Origin: Tessaracoccus caeni
GTDB lineage: Bacteria > Actinomycetota > Actinomycetes > Propionibacteriales > Propionibacteriaceae
Reading direction: 5' to 3'
Length of the DNA stretch: 64,000 nucleotides
Assembly: GCF_029211185.1 (NCBI RefSeq)
Contig: NZ_JARGDO010000005.1
Span: 1 to 64,000 of the forward strand
Shown: positions 39,047-50,636 of the stretch, piece after piece
Position numbering within the stretch: position 1 is the stretch's first letter
How the letters are laid out: every line of letters begins with the position of its first letter
Notes under the pieces: model-generated
Told to the model about the DNA's origin: nothing
Database searches by the model: none
Seen by the model: only the letters and a program-made list of their open reading frames with translations
Made by a program: the position numbers and the translations under genes

Positions 39047-41890
39047 CTACGCGAACTCCAGCAGCGGCTTCAGGAAGCGCCCCGTCTCCGATCCCTCGGC
39101 CACCGCGACCTCCTCCGGCGTGCCAGTAGCGACAACTTGGCCACCACGATTGCCGCCCTCCGGACCCATGTCGATCAGGTGGTCTGCCGACTTGATCACG
39201 TCGAGGTTGTGCTCGATCACCACGACGGTGTTGCCCGCGTCGACCAGGCGCTGCAGCACCGCCAGCAACTTGCGGATGTCCTCGAAGTGCAGGCCCGTGG
39301 TGGGCTCGTCGAGCACGTAGAGGGTGCGCCCGGTGGAACGCTTCTGGAGTTCCGCCGCCAGCTTCACGCGCTGCGCCTCGCCGCCGGACAAAGTGGTGGC
39401 AGGCTGGCCGAGACGCACATACCCGAGGCCCACCTCCTCCAGCGTCTTGAGGTGCCGCGCGATCGAGTTGATCGACTCGAAGAAGCCCACCGCCTCGCTG
39501 ATCGGCATGTCGAGCACCTCGGAGATGGTCTTGCCCTTGTAGCGCACCTCCAGCGTCTCCCGGTTATACCGGGCGCCGTGGCACACCTCGCAGGGCACAT
39601 ACACGTCGGGGAGGAAGTTCATCTCGATCTTGATGGTGCCGTCGCCCATGCAGTTCTCGCAGCGTCCGCCCTTGACGTTGAAGGAGAAGCGACCCGGCAT
39701 GTAGCCGCGCACCTTCGCTTCGGGCGTCTGCGCGAATAGCGCACGTACCTTGTCGAACACGCCCGTATACGTGGCCGGGTTGGACCGAGGCGTGCGCCCG
39801 ATCGGCGACTGATCCACCTGGATCACCTTGTCGATATTGTCCAGGCCGGCGATCGACTTGTGTTTGCCCGGCACCGCCTTGGCGTTGTAGATCAGCTTGG
39901 CCGCGGCCGGGTAGAGGATGCCGTTGACCAGCGACGACTTGCCCGATCCGGACACTCCGGTGACGGCGATCAGCTCCCCCAGAGGGAAATCGACGGTGAC
40001 CTCGCGCAGGTTGTTCTCCCGCGCACCCCGCACCGTGATCTTCCCCCCATTGCCGGTGCGCCGCACGGCGGGCACGGGGATCGAGAGACGACCCGACAGA
40101 TACTGCCCGGTGCGGGACTCGTCGGAGGCCAGCAGATCCTCGAAGGAACCGGAGACCACCACCTCGCCACCATGCTCGCCAGCGCCGGGGCCGATATCGA
40201 CCACCCAGTCGGCCGCCCGGATGGTGTCCTCGTCGTGCTCGACGACGATCAGCGTGTTACCGAGGTTTCGCAGCCGCTCCAGGGTCTCGATAAGCCGCAG
40301 GTTGTCGCGCTGGTGCAGGCCGATGCTGGGTTCGTCGAGCACGTAGAGCACGCCGACGAGGCCCGACCCGATCTGCGTCGCCAACCGGATGCGCTGAGCC
40401 TCGCCCCCGGACAGCGTGCCGGCCGCGCGCGACAGCGTCAGATAGTCGAGGCCGACGTCGAGCAGGAACTTCAGGCGCTCGCGGATCTCCTTGATCACCC
40501 GCCGCGCGATCGCGGCCTCGCGCTCGGTGAGCTGGAGCGCGTTCAGGAACTGTGACGCCTCCCCGATCGACATGTTGGCCACATCTGCGATCGACTTGTC
40601 GCGCACCGTGACGGCCAGCGTCGACGGCTTCAAGCGTGCGCCCGCACACTCCGAGCAAGGGATCTCGCGCATGTAGGAACCCCAGCGCTCGCGCCCCGAA
40701 TCGGTCTCGGCCTCCTCGTGGCGTCGTCGAATGAAGTTGACCACGCCCTCGAACTTCTGGCTGAAGCTGCGCACCCGGCCGAAGCGGTTGCGGTAGCTCA
40801 CCACCACGTTGCCCTTCACCCCGCTGAGAAGAAGTCTCTTGGCCGACGCCGGCAGATCCTTCCACGGCTCGACGAAGGAGAACCCGTTCTCCTCGGCCAG
40901 CGACGCCAGCACGTGGTCGTAGTGCGAGCGAAGATGCGCCGACGCCCACGGCGCGATGGCGCCCTCGGCCAGCGACAGATCCGCGTCGGGGATCAGCAGC
41001 TCGGGATCGGGATCCAAGACCGTGCCGAGGCCGGAACATCCGGGGCAGGCGCCCCACGGCCCGTTGAAGGAGAACTGCCGCGGCTCCAGCTCGTCGATGG
41101 ACACGTCGTGCTCGTTGGGGCAGCCCATCTTCTCCGAGTAGCGCTTGAACCGTTCGGGGTCGTCGGCAGGCAGGTCGACGAAGTCGATCATCACGACGCC
41201 GCCCGCCAGCTGCAGCGCCGTCTCGACCGACTCGGTGATGCGCTGCTTGGCCTTGGGCCGCACCACCGCGCGGTCGACGATCGCCTCGATGTTGTGTTTG
41301 CGGTTCTTGTCCAGCGCCGGCAGCTCGGTGAGCTGGTGCACCTCGCCGTCGATGCGCACGCGGCTGTAGCCGTCGCCGATGAGTTGGCGGAACAGCTCTG
41401 CGTACTCGCCCTTGCGGCCATGCACCAGCGGGGCCAGGATCTGGAAACGGGTGCCCTCCTCCAGCCCAAGAAGACGGTCGACGATCTGCTGCGGCGTCTG
41501 CCGACCGATGGGCGCGCCGCACACCTCGCAGTGCGCGACGCCGATGCGCGCGAACAGCAGGCGCAGATAGTCGTAGACCTCGGTGATGGTGCCGACCGTG
41601 GAGCGCGGGTTGCGGCTGGTGGATTTCTGGTCGATCGAGACCGCGGGCGAGAGGCCCTCGATGAAGTCGACGTCGGGCTTGTCCATCTGCCCGAGGAACT
41701 GGCGCGCGTACGCCGACAGCGACTCGACATAGCGACGCTGCCCCTCCGCGAAGATCGTGTCGAAGGCCAACGAAGACTTGCCGGATCCGCTCAACCCCGT
41801 GAACACGATCAGCGCGTCCCGAGGCAGATCCAGCGAGACGTTCTTCAGATTGTGCACGCGGGCACCCCGCACCACCAGTCGATCATTCAC
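39047..41890 (-). CDS. uvrA: Excinuclease ABC subunit A
   Basis: Damage-sensing ATPase of nucleotide excision repair. About 947 residues: two ABC modules, with Walker [17 protein letters not shown] near residue 30 and [15 protein letters not shown] near 645; signatures [11 protein letters not shown] and [11 protein letters not shown]; zinc modules CPNEHD...CPGCSG and CENCMGDG...CEVCHG. The start is set at GTG 41890 rather than the ATG at 41899, because that ATG overlaps the -10 box of the PafBC-type promoter and the GTG falls at the predicted transcription start, giving a leaderless message that begins [11 protein letters not shown]. Confidence 0.95.
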   Translation of the reverse strand: MNDRLVVRGARVHNLKNVSLDLPRDALIVFTGLSGSGKSSLAFDTIFAEGQRRYVESLSAYARQFLGQMDKPDVDFIEGLSPAVSIDQKSTSRNPRSTVGTITEVYDYLRLLFARIGVAHCEVCGAPIGRQTPQQIVDRLLGLEEGTRFQILAPLVHGRKGEYAELFRQLIGDGYSRVRIDGEVHQLTELPALDKNRKHNIEAIVDRAVVRPKAKQRITESVETALQLAGGVVMIDFVDLPADDPERFKRYSEKMGCPNEHDVSIDELEPRQFSFNGPWGACPGCSGLGTVLDPDPELLIPDADLSLAEGAIAPWASAHLRSHYDHVLASLAEENGFSFVEPWKDLPASAKRLLLSGVKGNVVVSYRNRFGRVRSFSQKFEGVVNFIRRRHEEAETDSGRERWGSYMREIPCSECAGARLKPSTLAVTVRDKSIADVANMSIGEASQFLNALQLTEREAAIARRVIKEIRERLKFLLDVGLDYLTLSRAAGTLSGGEAQRIRLATQIGSGLVGVLYVLDEPSIGLHQRDNLRLIETLERLRNLGNTLIVVEHDEDTIRAADWVVDIGPGAGEHGGEVVVSGSFEDLLASDESRTGQYLSGRLSIPVPAVRRTGNGGKITVRGARENNLREVTVDFPLGELIAVTGVSGSGKSSLVNGILYPAAAKLIYNAKAVPGKHKSIAGLDNIDKVIQVDQSPIGRTPRSNPATYTGVFDKVRALFAQTPEAKVRGYMPGRFSFNVKGGRCENCMGDGTIKIEMNFLPDVYVPCEVCHGARYNRETLEVRYKGKTISEVLDMPISEAVGFFESINSIARHLKTLEEVGLGYVRLGQPATTLSGGEAQRVKLAAELQKRSTGRTLYVLDEPTTGLHFEDIRKLLAVLQRLVDAGNTVVVIEHNLDVIKSADHLIDMGPEGGNRGGQVVATGTPEEVAVAEGSETGRFLKPLLEFA

Positions 41891-41897
41891 GCCCGCC

Positions 41898-41920
41898 ATC
41901 CTAGAACGGGCCACCGACAG
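41898..41920 (-). promoter_or_regulatory. PafBC/RecA-NDp-type promoter of uvrA
   Basis: On the minus strand CTGTCGGTG (41912-41920), eight bases, then TAGGAT (41898-41903). Seven bases separate the -10 from the GTG at 41890. It is the closest of the four copies to the mycobacterial consensus. Confidence 0.82.
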
Positions 41921-42011
41921 TTCCATTAGCACGACGAACGCACGCAGACGACGTGATCGCGATCACCACCTGTCCGACCGGCTTCTCCCCACCTTTTGAT
42001 AGGTTTACTAC

Positions 42012-42728
42012 ATGACGAGCACCCCAGACGCGACCGCCTTCGCGGAGCTCGTCGACGCCACCCGCGATCAGACGTCGGCTCTCCTTGGCGACACGATCGC
42101 ATACTCGGTGGATGACTGGGCGGCACCGTCGAGGCTTCCCGGCTGGACGCGCTCACACGTCGCGGCGCATCTGGTGGAGAACGCCAAGGCCATGATCCGC
42201 CTGTGCAAGGGGCTGACGGACGGCCGTCTTCGTCGCCTGTACGCCGACGACGAGAGCAAGCGTCTGGCGATCGAGACCGGCGCGCTCGCCGATCCGCTGA
42301 CGCTCCAGATCGAACTGGACACGACGGCCAGCGAGCTCCAGGCCGCGTTCGCGAATCTCGACGACGTGGGCCGCACCGTCGCGCTGGGGCCGAGCCTCGT
42401 GGTCACGGCCGGCGAACTCCCGCTCGCCCGCCTCAGCGAAGTGGTCCTGCACCACAGCGACCTGACGGGCGAACCCCCGCAGGTATCCGGCGCCGTGCTG
42501 AACGCGCTCCTCGACTTCCAGCTGCGCCGCGAAGCCAACCGCAGCAACCTGCCGCCGGTGCTGATCATGTCGGATGAGGGTTTCTCGGCCCGCGCCGGCG
42601 GCGACGGCGACACCTCCACCCTCATGGGCCCCGGCGTCGATCTCCTGTGGTGGCTCGCGCGCGGCGTCGACTCGCCGGCGATCAGCGGTCTCAACACCGA
42701 AAGAGGCGACGAGTCGTCCACTGAGTGA
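42012..42728 (+). CDS. Maleylpyruvate-isomerase-fold, mycothiol-dependent-type protein
   Basis: A 238-residue protein. The N-terminal half (1-150) is the DinB-like four-helix domain of the MDMPI family, with SRLPGWTRSHVAAHLVENAK near residue 40 and a metal-ligand pattern of His in HVAAH and in VVLHHSDL. The C-terminal half is the MDMPI-C/SCP2-like part. The true maleylpyruvate isomerase uses mycothiol; many paralogues have unknown substrates. TAGGTT six bases before the ATG suggests another leaderless message. It lies between the uvrA and uvrB promoters. Confidence 0.82.
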   Translation: MTSTPDATAFAELVDATRDQTSALLGDTIAYSVDDWAAPSRLPGWTRSHVAAHLVENAKAMIRLCKGLTDGRLRRLYADDESKRLAIETGALADPLTLQIELDTTASELQAAFANLDDVGRTVALGPSLVVTAGELPLARLSEVVLHHSDLTGEPPQVSGAVLNALLDFQLRREANRSNLPPVLIMSDEGFSARAGGDGDTSTLMGPGVDLLWWLARGVDSPAISGLNTERGDESSTE

Positions 42729-42754
42729 GCGATCGCCACACGGTCTCACACAGA

Positions 42755-42777
42755 CTGTCAGAGGCGGCGTCTACTCT
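42755..42777 (+). promoter_or_regulatory. PafBC/RecA-NDp-type promoter of uvrB
   Basis: CTGTCAGAG (42755-42763), eight bases, then TACTCT (42772-42777). Six bases separate it from ATG 42784, so the message is predicted to be leaderless. Confidence 0.72.
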
Positions 42778-42783
42778 GGATGA

Positions 42784-44838
<2,055 letters not shown>

Positions 44839-44848
44839 CGGATGCTTC

Positions 44849-45895
44849 TCAGCGGTAGTCGGCGAAGACCTTCTGGGATTCGCCGTCGAGCGTGATCTCG
44901 CCGCCGTACGGCACGATCCACTGCGGCCGGGTATGACCGAAGGGCGGGCCGACGCAGATCACGGCATCCGGGTTGTACCGGCTCACCTCTGCGATCACGG
45001 CCTCGCGTTGAGCCTTTCGCCATTCCTGGCGCTGCTGTGGGCTCGGGCGTTCATGCCCTAGAGTGCTCGCCGGCGGACGAGCGACCACCACACCCTGGAC
45101 GCGCTCCAGCACTCCGCGCTCACCCAGCGACCGCACCCAGTCGCGCACGTCCATGTGGCGCGGAAGCTCCTGGCTCGTCTCCAACAGCAGGATGCTGTCG
45201 TCCAGGTCATCGTTCGACGGCATCCGGTCAGCCAAGGCGATCCAGTCGATCACCTCGATGCACCCGCCCCAGGTTGGTCCGGTGACCGTGCGCGCAGGGC
45301 CGGCCCACACCCAAGGCTCCGTCGACTCGCGCTCGCCGAACTCGGTGAGGGCGCGTGAATCGGCCCAGTCGTGGCCATAGTCCTCCGACTCGCCGGGCTC
45401 CGTCAGTTCGACCCTCTCCCCGGTGAGCAGGGCCGCCGTGAGGGAAGCCAGGTGGACCTCGTCGATGCCGGGCCCCGGACCGATCTGCACCTGCGTCGAG
45501 CCGCCGTAGAAGCCGGCCACCCCGTTGGTCCAGAACCAGTTGAGGATGTTCGTGTTATCGCTGTATCCCAGGAAGGGTTTGGGATCGGTGCGCAGCAGGT
45601 CGGCGTCGAGATGACGGATCAGTCGGATCTGGTCCTCGCCGCCGACCGTCGCCAGAATCGCCCGGATCTCCGGATCGGCGAGAGCCGCGTTGACGTCAGC
45701 CGCCCGAGCTTCTGGGGACGCACCCAGCTGCCGCGTGGTCGGGAACTCGACCGGCACCAGCCCCGTCGCATCCGTCAACCGGCGCATCGCCTGCTCGTGT
45801 AAAGCCGGCGCATACCCAGGAGCGGCGAACGATGGCGACAAGACCGCCACCTTGTCCCCGGGATTCAGCTTCGGCGGATGGACCAGGGTACGCAT
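44849..45895 (-). CDS. S66-family serine peptidase (LD-carboxypeptidase/MccF type)
   Basis: A 348-residue protein. The nucleophile Ser is in FLGYSDNTNIL near residue 112, and the acid Glu and His of the S66 triad are probably in LLLETSQELP and FGHTRPQWIVPYG. The long variant without a signal peptide resembles MccF-like immunity peptidases more than murein LdcA, which is shorter. Likely substrates are murein tetrapeptides or peptidyl-nucleotide antibiotics. It stands alone. Confidence 0.85.
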   Translation of the reverse strand: MRTLVHPPKLNPGDKVAVLSPSFAAPGYAPALHEQAMRRLTDATGLVPVEFPTTRQLGASPEARAADVNAALADPEIRAILATVGGEDQIRLIRHLDADLLRTDPKPFLGYSDNTNILNWFWTNGVAGFYGGSTQVQIGPGPGIDEVHLASLTAALLTGERVELTEPGESEDYGHDWADSRALTEFGERESTEPWVWAGPARTVTGPTWGGCIEVIDWIALADRMPSNDDLDDSILLLETSQELPRHMDVRDWVRSLGERGVLERVQGVVVARPPASTLGHERPSPQQRQEWRKAQREAVIAEVSRYNPDAVICVGPPFGHTRPQWIVPYGGEITLDGESQKVFADYR

Positions 45896-45931
45896 GCCGC
45901 CACCCTATCGCCACGGCCCCGTGACGTAGGA

Positions 45932-45990
45932 CTTGCCGTTTCGCGGACCAAAACTTGCAGTTTCGCGACAAGTTTCCTGCAGTTTCGCGG
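45932..45990. repeat. Three 15-bp direct repeats spaced exactly 22 bp
   Basis: CTTGCCGTTTCGCGG (45932), CTTGCAGTTTCGCGA (45954) and CCTGCAGTTTCGCGG (45976) recur every 22 bp, two turns of the helix, in the gap between the S66 gene and vapC. They could be iteron-like protein sites or a degenerate tandem repeat. Too few and too short for CRISPR. Confidence 0.7.
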
Positions 45991-46016
45991 TACCACGACT
46001 GAGCGATTCCGTACGC

Positions 46017-46040
46017 TAGAGATTCCGCAGGTACCTCTTA
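46017..46040. repeat. Partial copy of the AGAGATTCCGCAGG palindromic repeat
   Basis: TAGAGATTCCGCAGGT is followed directly by ACCTCTTA, so the central palindrome appears collapsed. It overlaps the vapC stop. Same family as the copies at 46996, 58801, 58939 and 60691. Confidence 0.7.
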
Positions 46041-46466
46041 AACCAATGGGTTGGTGATCTTGATCTCAGGGAACCGGGCAAAGTCTGCGTCGTTGGTAGC
46101 GACCGTTGCGGCCTGTTCCCACGCGTGCGCTGCAATCTGAGCGTCAGTCGTAAGGTTGCCGGCCGTACCCACACGCCTCAGCAGGTGAAATGCGCGGTGC
46201 GCTGTGGCCTCCGTGTCAGGAAGGAAGCGAACCTGCGGCTGCGCGAACCACCCATCGACCACATCGACCGCTTGGTCGACGGACAGTGGTTGGCTGAGCG
46301 CGCGCCGGTTAGTGACGATCCTCACGAATCCCATCGCCACAGGACTGACGATTCCGACCGTCTGGGTACTGGACAGAAGGGCTCCCCACCACCGCCGTGC
46401 AACGTCGTGCTGCGAATAGCCGTCGACGTGCGCATAGATCAGCAGATTCACGTCGGGAACGATCAT
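46038..46466 (-). CDS. vapC: VapC-type PIN-domain toxin
   Basis: A 142-residue PIN ribonuclease of the actinobacterial type II class. Acidic residues lie in MIVPDVNLLIYAH (Asp5), in the central GFVRI region, in NLTTDAQIAAHAW and in VATNDADFARF. It starts four bases inside the end of vapB (ATGA). The stop falls in a palindromic repeat, whose last bases supply it, so the C-terminus may have been remodelled by the repeat. Confidence 0.9.
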   Translation of the reverse strand: MIVPDVNLLIYAHVDGYSQHDVARRWWGALLSSTQTVGIVSPVAMGFVRIVTNRRALSQPLSVDQAVDVVDGWFAQPQVRFLPDTEATAHRAFHLLRRVGTAGNLTTDAQIAAHAWEQAATVATNDADFARFPEIKITNPLV

Positions 46467-46711
46467 GGCCTGAGCTTCTCCAGGAGCGCGTCGTCGTCAA
46501 GCTCATCGACAAGCTGATTGAGCCGCCCATGATCGGTGCCCGGCACCGGGTCGGCCCGGAACACAGGAGGGCTGTACGGCCGGACTTCCTGAGTGCTGAG
46601 CGCACGGCGAAGCGCATCATTGATGACGTCCTTGGTGGAACGACGTTCCCGATGTGTCGCGTCAGCAACAAGACGAGCGACGTCTTCTTCGAGTGTCAGT
46701 GTGGTTCGCAT
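46463..46711 (-). CDS. vapB: VapB-type antitoxin
   Basis: An 82-residue ribbon-helix-helix protein (MRTTLTLEEDVARLV, then RRSTKDVINDALRRAL). The C-terminal tail (about 45-82) is acidic and Pro-rich and should bind the toxin. The start is set at MRTTLTL; a longer upstream frame reads through the truncated MazG-like gene and is not supported. It is followed by vapC with a four-base overlap. Confidence 0.9.
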   Translation of the reverse strand: MRTTLTLEEDVARLVADATHRERRSTKDVINDALRRALSTQEVRPYSPPVFRADPVPGTDHGRLNQLVDELDDDALLEKLRP

Positions 46712-46742
46712 GTATACATCATGACGCGCCATAAGGCAGGCA

Positions 46743-47018
46743 TCAAGATGCAAAGTCACCGCCCGACTGATCGAACAGTTCATCCATGGTCCGGTGGAAG
46801 GCGCTCTCGAGATCGATCTCGAAGGCATCAGCGATGGCGATCAGCGACCATAGGCAGTCGGCGAGTTCGTACTCCAGAGCCTTGTCCAACTCACCATGGG
46901 GCCTCACTCCGGCCTTGGCCTGAGTCCGTTTCGCGAGATCACCGACGTCTCCGACAAACCCGACGTCACCCGGCACGACAAAGAGTCCCGTACTAGAGAT
47001 CCCGCAAGTAGGTGGCAC
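46743..47018 (-). pseudogene. MazG-like nucleotide pyrophosphohydrolase, N-terminus lost
   Basis: From about residue 25 the frame reads GDLAKRTQAKAGVRPHGELD, then KALEYELADCLWSLIAIADA and FEIDLESAFHRTMDEL, the second half of a small all-alpha NTP pyrophosphohydrolase with its E-x-x-D metal motif. The first helices with the other metal Glu pair are missing. The apparent N-terminus (MPPTCGISS) is encoded by the palindromic repeat at 46996-47036. The repeat or a deletion at it probably removed the true start. Confidence 0.65.
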
Positions 47019-47036
47019 CTACTTGCGGAATCTCTT
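46996..47036. repeat. Full copy of the AGAGATTCCGCAGG palindromic repeat
   Basis: Arms AGAGATCCCGCAAGTAGGTG and its near-complement (19 of 20 positions pair) form one long palindrome. It lies upstream of the truncated MazG-like gene and 80 bp before the MFS gene. Confidence 0.8.
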
Positions 47037-47115
47037 AGGTTCGCCGCCCCACCTGCATTAAGCTAGTTCGGCTCCGCCCGACTCGGGCCCACCGTCACCC
47101 CTCTCTTCAGGAAGT

Positions 47116-48360
47116 ATGCTCATGCACGCCGACTGGTCGTTGCTGCGCGATCCGCAGTTCGCACGACTCTTCTTCGCCCGCACCGCCTCGATGGGCGGCA
47201 CCGCCTTCGCACCCGTGGCGCTGGCTTTCGGCGTGCTGCATCTTCCCGGAGGCGACAGCGAGGCGCTGTCGCTGGTGCTCACCGCCGAGAGCGTGCCGAT
47301 GATCGTCTTCCTGCTGATCGGCGGCGTGATCGCCGACCGCTTCCCGCGGCAGAAGGTGATGATGGTGGGCGAGTTCTCTTCGGCGCTGGCCTTCGGCCTC
47401 CTGGCTGTCCTCCTGCTCAGCGGCAACCCGCCCCTCTGGGCACTGTGTGCCGCGGCGGCCTTCAGCGGCATCGGGATCGCCATCATGATGCCGGCCCTCA
47501 CGGGCATCATCCCCGAGGTGCTCAAGCCGGAGCAGCTCCAGCCCGGCAACGCACTGCTCGCGCTGGGCGCCAACGTCGCCCGCATCTCGGGCTTGGTTTT
47601 CGCCGGTTGGCTCGTCACCCTCGTCGGCGGGGCGTGGGCGCTGCTGGGCTCGTCGCTGCTGTTCGCCACCTCCGGCACCATCGTGTCCGGGCTGACCGGG
47701 CTCACCGATCATCGCAGCGAGTCCCACTCCGCCTTCGGCGACCTCAAGCGCGGCTGGCACGAGTTCTCGTCCCGGCAGTGGATCTGGGTCGTCGTGCTGC
47801 AGTTCTCATTCCTGGTGCTGCTGTTCCAGGCCTGCTTCGGCGTGCTCGGGCCGGTGCTCTCCGACACCGAGCTGGGTGGTCCGGGCCCCTGGTCCTGGAT
47901 TCTCGCCGGTGACGCACTCGGCATGGTGTTCGGTGTGCTGATCGCCATGCGGATCCGCCCGAAGCGCCCCATCTTCGTCGGCGTGCTGCTGACCAGTCTG
48001 GCGGCACCGGTGTTTCTCGCGCTCGGCCTGGGCGCGCCGCTGTGGGTGGTGGTTCCCCTCGCCTTCGTGATGGGCGCCGCCTTCGACCTGTTCGGCGTGC
48101 TCTGGAACACCACCATGCAGCGGCTCATCCCCGCCGACGCGCTGTCTCGTGTCGCGGCGTATGACGCCTTCGGCTCCACCATGTTCGGCCCCATCGGGTT
48201 GATGCTGGCTGGACACGCCGTGGTGTGGTGGGGCGCACGGCCGTCCATGATCGGCGCCGCCTGCCTGATGCTGGTCACCGTCGCCTTCGCGCTGCTGTCC
48301 CCCGAGGTCCGCAAGCTCGAGGCCCCCGCTCCCGTCGTCGAGAAGGCCAAGGCGGCCTAA
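47116..48360 (+). CDS. MFS transporter
   Basis: A 414-residue permease with about 12 hydrophobic segments, of the enterobactin-exporter-like MFS_3 group. The motif-A loop between helices 2 and 3 reads GGVIADRFPRQKVMMVGE, and the repeat in the second half is weaker. No substrate-specific neighbour is present, so drug or metabolite export is only a family expectation. AGGAAG precedes ATG 47116; ATG 47122 is equally possible. Its stop overlaps the coaE stop, on the other strand, by four bases. Confidence 0.88.
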   Translation: MLMHADWSLLRDPQFARLFFARTASMGGTAFAPVALAFGVLHLPGGDSEALSLVLTAESVPMIVFLLIGGVIADRFPRQKVMMVGEFSSALAFGLLAVLLLSGNPPLWALCAAAAFSGIGIAIMMPALTGIIPEVLKPEQLQPGNALLALGANVARISGLVFAGWLVTLVGGAWALLGSSLLFATSGTIVSGLTGLTDHRSESHSAFGDLKRGWHEFSSRQWIWVVVLQFSFLVLLFQACFGVLGPVLSDTELGGPGPWSWILAGDALGMVFGVLIAMRIRPKRPIFVGVLLTSLAAPVFLALGLGAPLWVVVPLAFVMGAAFDLFGVLWNTTMQRLIPADALSRVAAYDAFGSTMFGPIGLMLAGHAVVWWGARPSMIGAACLMLVTVAFALLSPEVRKLEAPAPVVEKAKAA

Positions 48361-48950
48361 GAGACCGGGCCGACGACCTCCGCCCACCAAGCCTCGACCT
48401 GGGCGACGGCGCCCTCGGGAGCGCCCGAGTTGTCAATCACCCAGGTGGCCGCCGCCAGCCGCTCGTCGCGGGTGGCCTGGGCGGCGATCCGCGCCCGCGC
48501 CTGCTCTCGCGTGAGCGCATTGCGCTGCATGAGACGCCGCTCGCGCACATCGTCCGGAGCGTCGACCACCAGCACCCCGTCGTAGGCATCCTGCTGCCCC
48601 GTCTCGACGAGCAGCGGGATGATATGCGCCACCACGGCTCCGGTCGGTGCCGACGCCTCCAACGCACTGGCGCGCGCCCGCACCCGCGGATGCACGATCG
48701 CGTTCAGATCCGCCCGCGCCGCGTCATCGGCGAAGACGATCTCCCCTAACGCGGCGCGATCGAGGGCGCCGTCGTCCCCCAGGATCTCCGGCCCGAAGCG
48801 CTCGACGATCTCCGCGAGTCCCGCGGTGCCCGGCTCCACGACCTCGCGGGCGATCAGGTCGGCGTCGATCACCACGGCGCCCAGCCTGGCCAGCGCGTCC
48901 GACACCAAGGTCTTTCCCGAGGCGATCCCGCCCGTCACACCGATCCGCAT
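48357..48950 (-). CDS. coaE: Dephospho-CoA kinase
   Basis: Last step of coenzyme A synthesis: phosphorylates the 3'-OH of dephospho-CoA. The 197-residue protein starts MRIGVTGGIASGKTLVSDAL with the P-loop, and has DADLIAREVV near residue 30 and the LLVETGQQDAYD lid region. It is shorter than the fused mycobacterial form (CoaE-UPF0157), which keeps an extra C-terminal domain. It follows rpsA, from which a terminator separates it. Confidence 0.95.
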   Translation of the reverse strand: MRIGVTGGIASGKTLVSDALARLGAVVIDADLIAREVVEPGTAGLAEIVERFGPEILGDDGALDRAALGEIVFADDAARADLNAIVHPRVRARASALEASAPTGAVVAHIIPLLVETGQQDAYDGVLVVDAPDDVRERRLMQRNALTREQARARIAAQATRDERLAAATWVIDNSGAPEGAVAQVEAWWAEVVGPVS

Positions 48951-48964
48951 ACGGCAGAGGATAC

Positions 48965-49000
48965 GAGAAAACCCGCCCCCTTGAAGGGAGCGGGTTCTCG
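48965..49000 (-). terminator. Intrinsic terminator of rpsA
   Basis: On the minus strand GAGAACCCGCTCCCTT pairs with the following AAGGGGGCGGGTTTTCTC, with a T-rich 3' arm. It lies just after the rpsA stop and before coaE. Confidence 0.8.
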
Positions 49001-49022
49001 TGAGAGTTAACTCAGGCTGCGA

Positions 49023-50456
49023 TCAGCGACCACCGGTCAGCTTGTCGCGCAGGGCCTGCAGGGCCTCGTCCGATGCCAGCGAACCGGCGCCGGTGTCCTC
49101 GGACACGTAAGCCTGCGGGGCGACGGCCTCCTGGCCGGCCTTCTCGGCCTCCTCGACCTGACGCTTGTGGGCCTCCCAGCGAGCCTGGGCCTCGGCGTAC
49201 TGCTGCTCCCAAGCGGCGCGCTGGTCCTCGTAGCCGTCCTTCCACTCGTTGGTCTCCGGATCGAAGCCCTCGGGGTAGATGTAGTTGCCCTGGTCGTCGT
49301 ACGAGGCGGTCATGCCGTACAGCGACGGGTCGAACTCGTCGGCCGCGACGTCGATGCCCTCGTTCGCCTGCTTGAGCGACAGGGAGACGCGACGACGATC
49401 GAGATCGATGTCGATGACCTTGACCATGACCTGGTCGCCGACGGTGACAACCTGCTCGGGGATCTCCACGTGACGCTCGGCCAGCTCGGAGACGTGCACC
49501 AGGCCCTCAATGCCCTCGCCCACGCGGACGAACGCACCGAACGGAACCAGCTTGGTGACCTTGCCGGGCACGATCTGGCCGATCTGGTGCAGACGGGCGA
49601 AGGTCTGCCACGGATCTTCCTGGGTGGCCTTGAGCGACAGGGAGACGCGCTCGCGATCCATGTCCACCTCGAGCACCTCGACGGTGACGGGCATGCCGAC
49701 CTCGACAACCTCGTTCGGGTGATCGATGTGCTTCCAGGACAGCTCGGAGACGTGCACCAGGCCGTCGACGCCGCCAAGATCGACGAAGGCGCCGAAGTTG
49801 ACGATCGAGGACACGACACCCTTGCGGATCTGGCCCTTCTGCAGCTGGGTGAGGAAGGTCTGGCGAACCTCGGACTGGGTCTGCTCCAGCCACGCGCGAC
49901 GCGACAGCACCACGTTGTTGCGGTTCTTGTCCAGCTCGATGATCTTGGCCTCGAGCTCCATGCCCACGTAGGGCTGGAGGTCGCGGACGCGACGCATCTC
50001 CACCAGCGACGCGGGCAGGAAGCCGCGCAGGCCGATGTCGACGATCAGGCCGCCCTTGACGACCTCGATGACGGAGCCGGTGACGACGCCGTCCTCTTCC
50101 TTGATCTTCTCGATCGCACCCCAGGCGCGCTCGTACTGGGCACGCTTCTTGGAGAGGATCAGGCGGCCTTCCTTGTCCTCCTTCTGCTGCACCAGGGCCT
50201 CGATCTCATCGCCGACCTGGACCACGTCGAACGGGTCAACATCGTGCTTGATGGAGAGTTCCTTGGAGGGGATGACGCCTTCGGTCTTGTAGCCGATGTC
50301 GAGCAGGACCTCGTCCCGATCAACCTTGACGACGGTGCCGGAGACGATGTCCCCGTCATTGAAGTACTTGATAGTGGCGTCAACCGCGGCGAGGAAAGCC
50401 TCGGGAGTGCCAAAGTCGTCGACTGCGACAGTCGATGCCTCAGTGGAGGAGGTCAT
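49023..50456 (-). CDS. rpsA: 30S ribosomal protein S1
   Basis: RNA-binding ribosomal protein that helps mRNA loading. The 477-residue protein has four S1 (OB-fold) repeats: about 35-105 (GDIVSGTVVKVDRDEVLLDI), 120-190, 205-275 (GVVSSIVNFGAFVDLGGVDG) and 290-360 (GKVTKLVPFGAFVRVGEGIE), then an acidic, Gln/Glu-rich tail. Four repeats and this length are usual in actinobacteria. It is single, with its own promoter region of about 180 bp and its own terminator. Confidence 0.97.
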   Translation of the reverse strand: MTSSTEASTVAVDDFGTPEAFLAAVDATIKYFNDGDIVSGTVVKVDRDEVLLDIGYKTEGVIPSKELSIKHDVDPFDVVQVGDEIEALVQQKEDKEGRLILSKKRAQYERAWGAIEKIKEEDGVVTGSVIEVVKGGLIVDIGLRGFLPASLVEMRRVRDLQPYVGMELEAKIIELDKNRNNVVLSRRAWLEQTQSEVRQTFLTQLQKGQIRKGVVSSIVNFGAFVDLGGVDGLVHVSELSWKHIDHPNEVVEVGMPVTVEVLEVDMDRERVSLSLKATQEDPWQTFARLHQIGQIVPGKVTKLVPFGAFVRVGEGIEGLVHVSELAERHVEIPEQVVTVGDQVMVKVIDIDLDRRRVSLSLKQANEGIDVAADEFDPSLYGMTASYDDQGNYIYPEGFDPETNEWKDGYEDQRAAWEQQYAEAQARWEAHKRQVEEAEKAGQEAVAPQAYVSEDTGAGSLASDEALQALRDKLTGGR

Positions 50457-50636
50457 GTAGTAGGGCTCCGATTGGATAATTCTTCTGTGCCCGTAACCTT
50501 GCCTCGGCGGCGAGGCCGCCAGGGCGAGCCAGCCTCGCTAGGTCTGAAGGCGGGCAGGCCACAATGCCCAACCAGCCTATCCCCGCGTGGAACGCATGGT
50601 CAAACTGACCCCAGCGACTACGCCTAGGATAGCGGG

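Noticed and set aside
41898-41925. LexA (SOS) box upstream of uvrA
   Set aside because: GAAC and GTTC half-sites are present but 12 bases apart, not 4; the PafBC-type motif explains the region better.
45932-45990. CRISPR array
   Set aside because: Only three repeats of 15 bp with 7-bp gaps, and no cas gene in the window.
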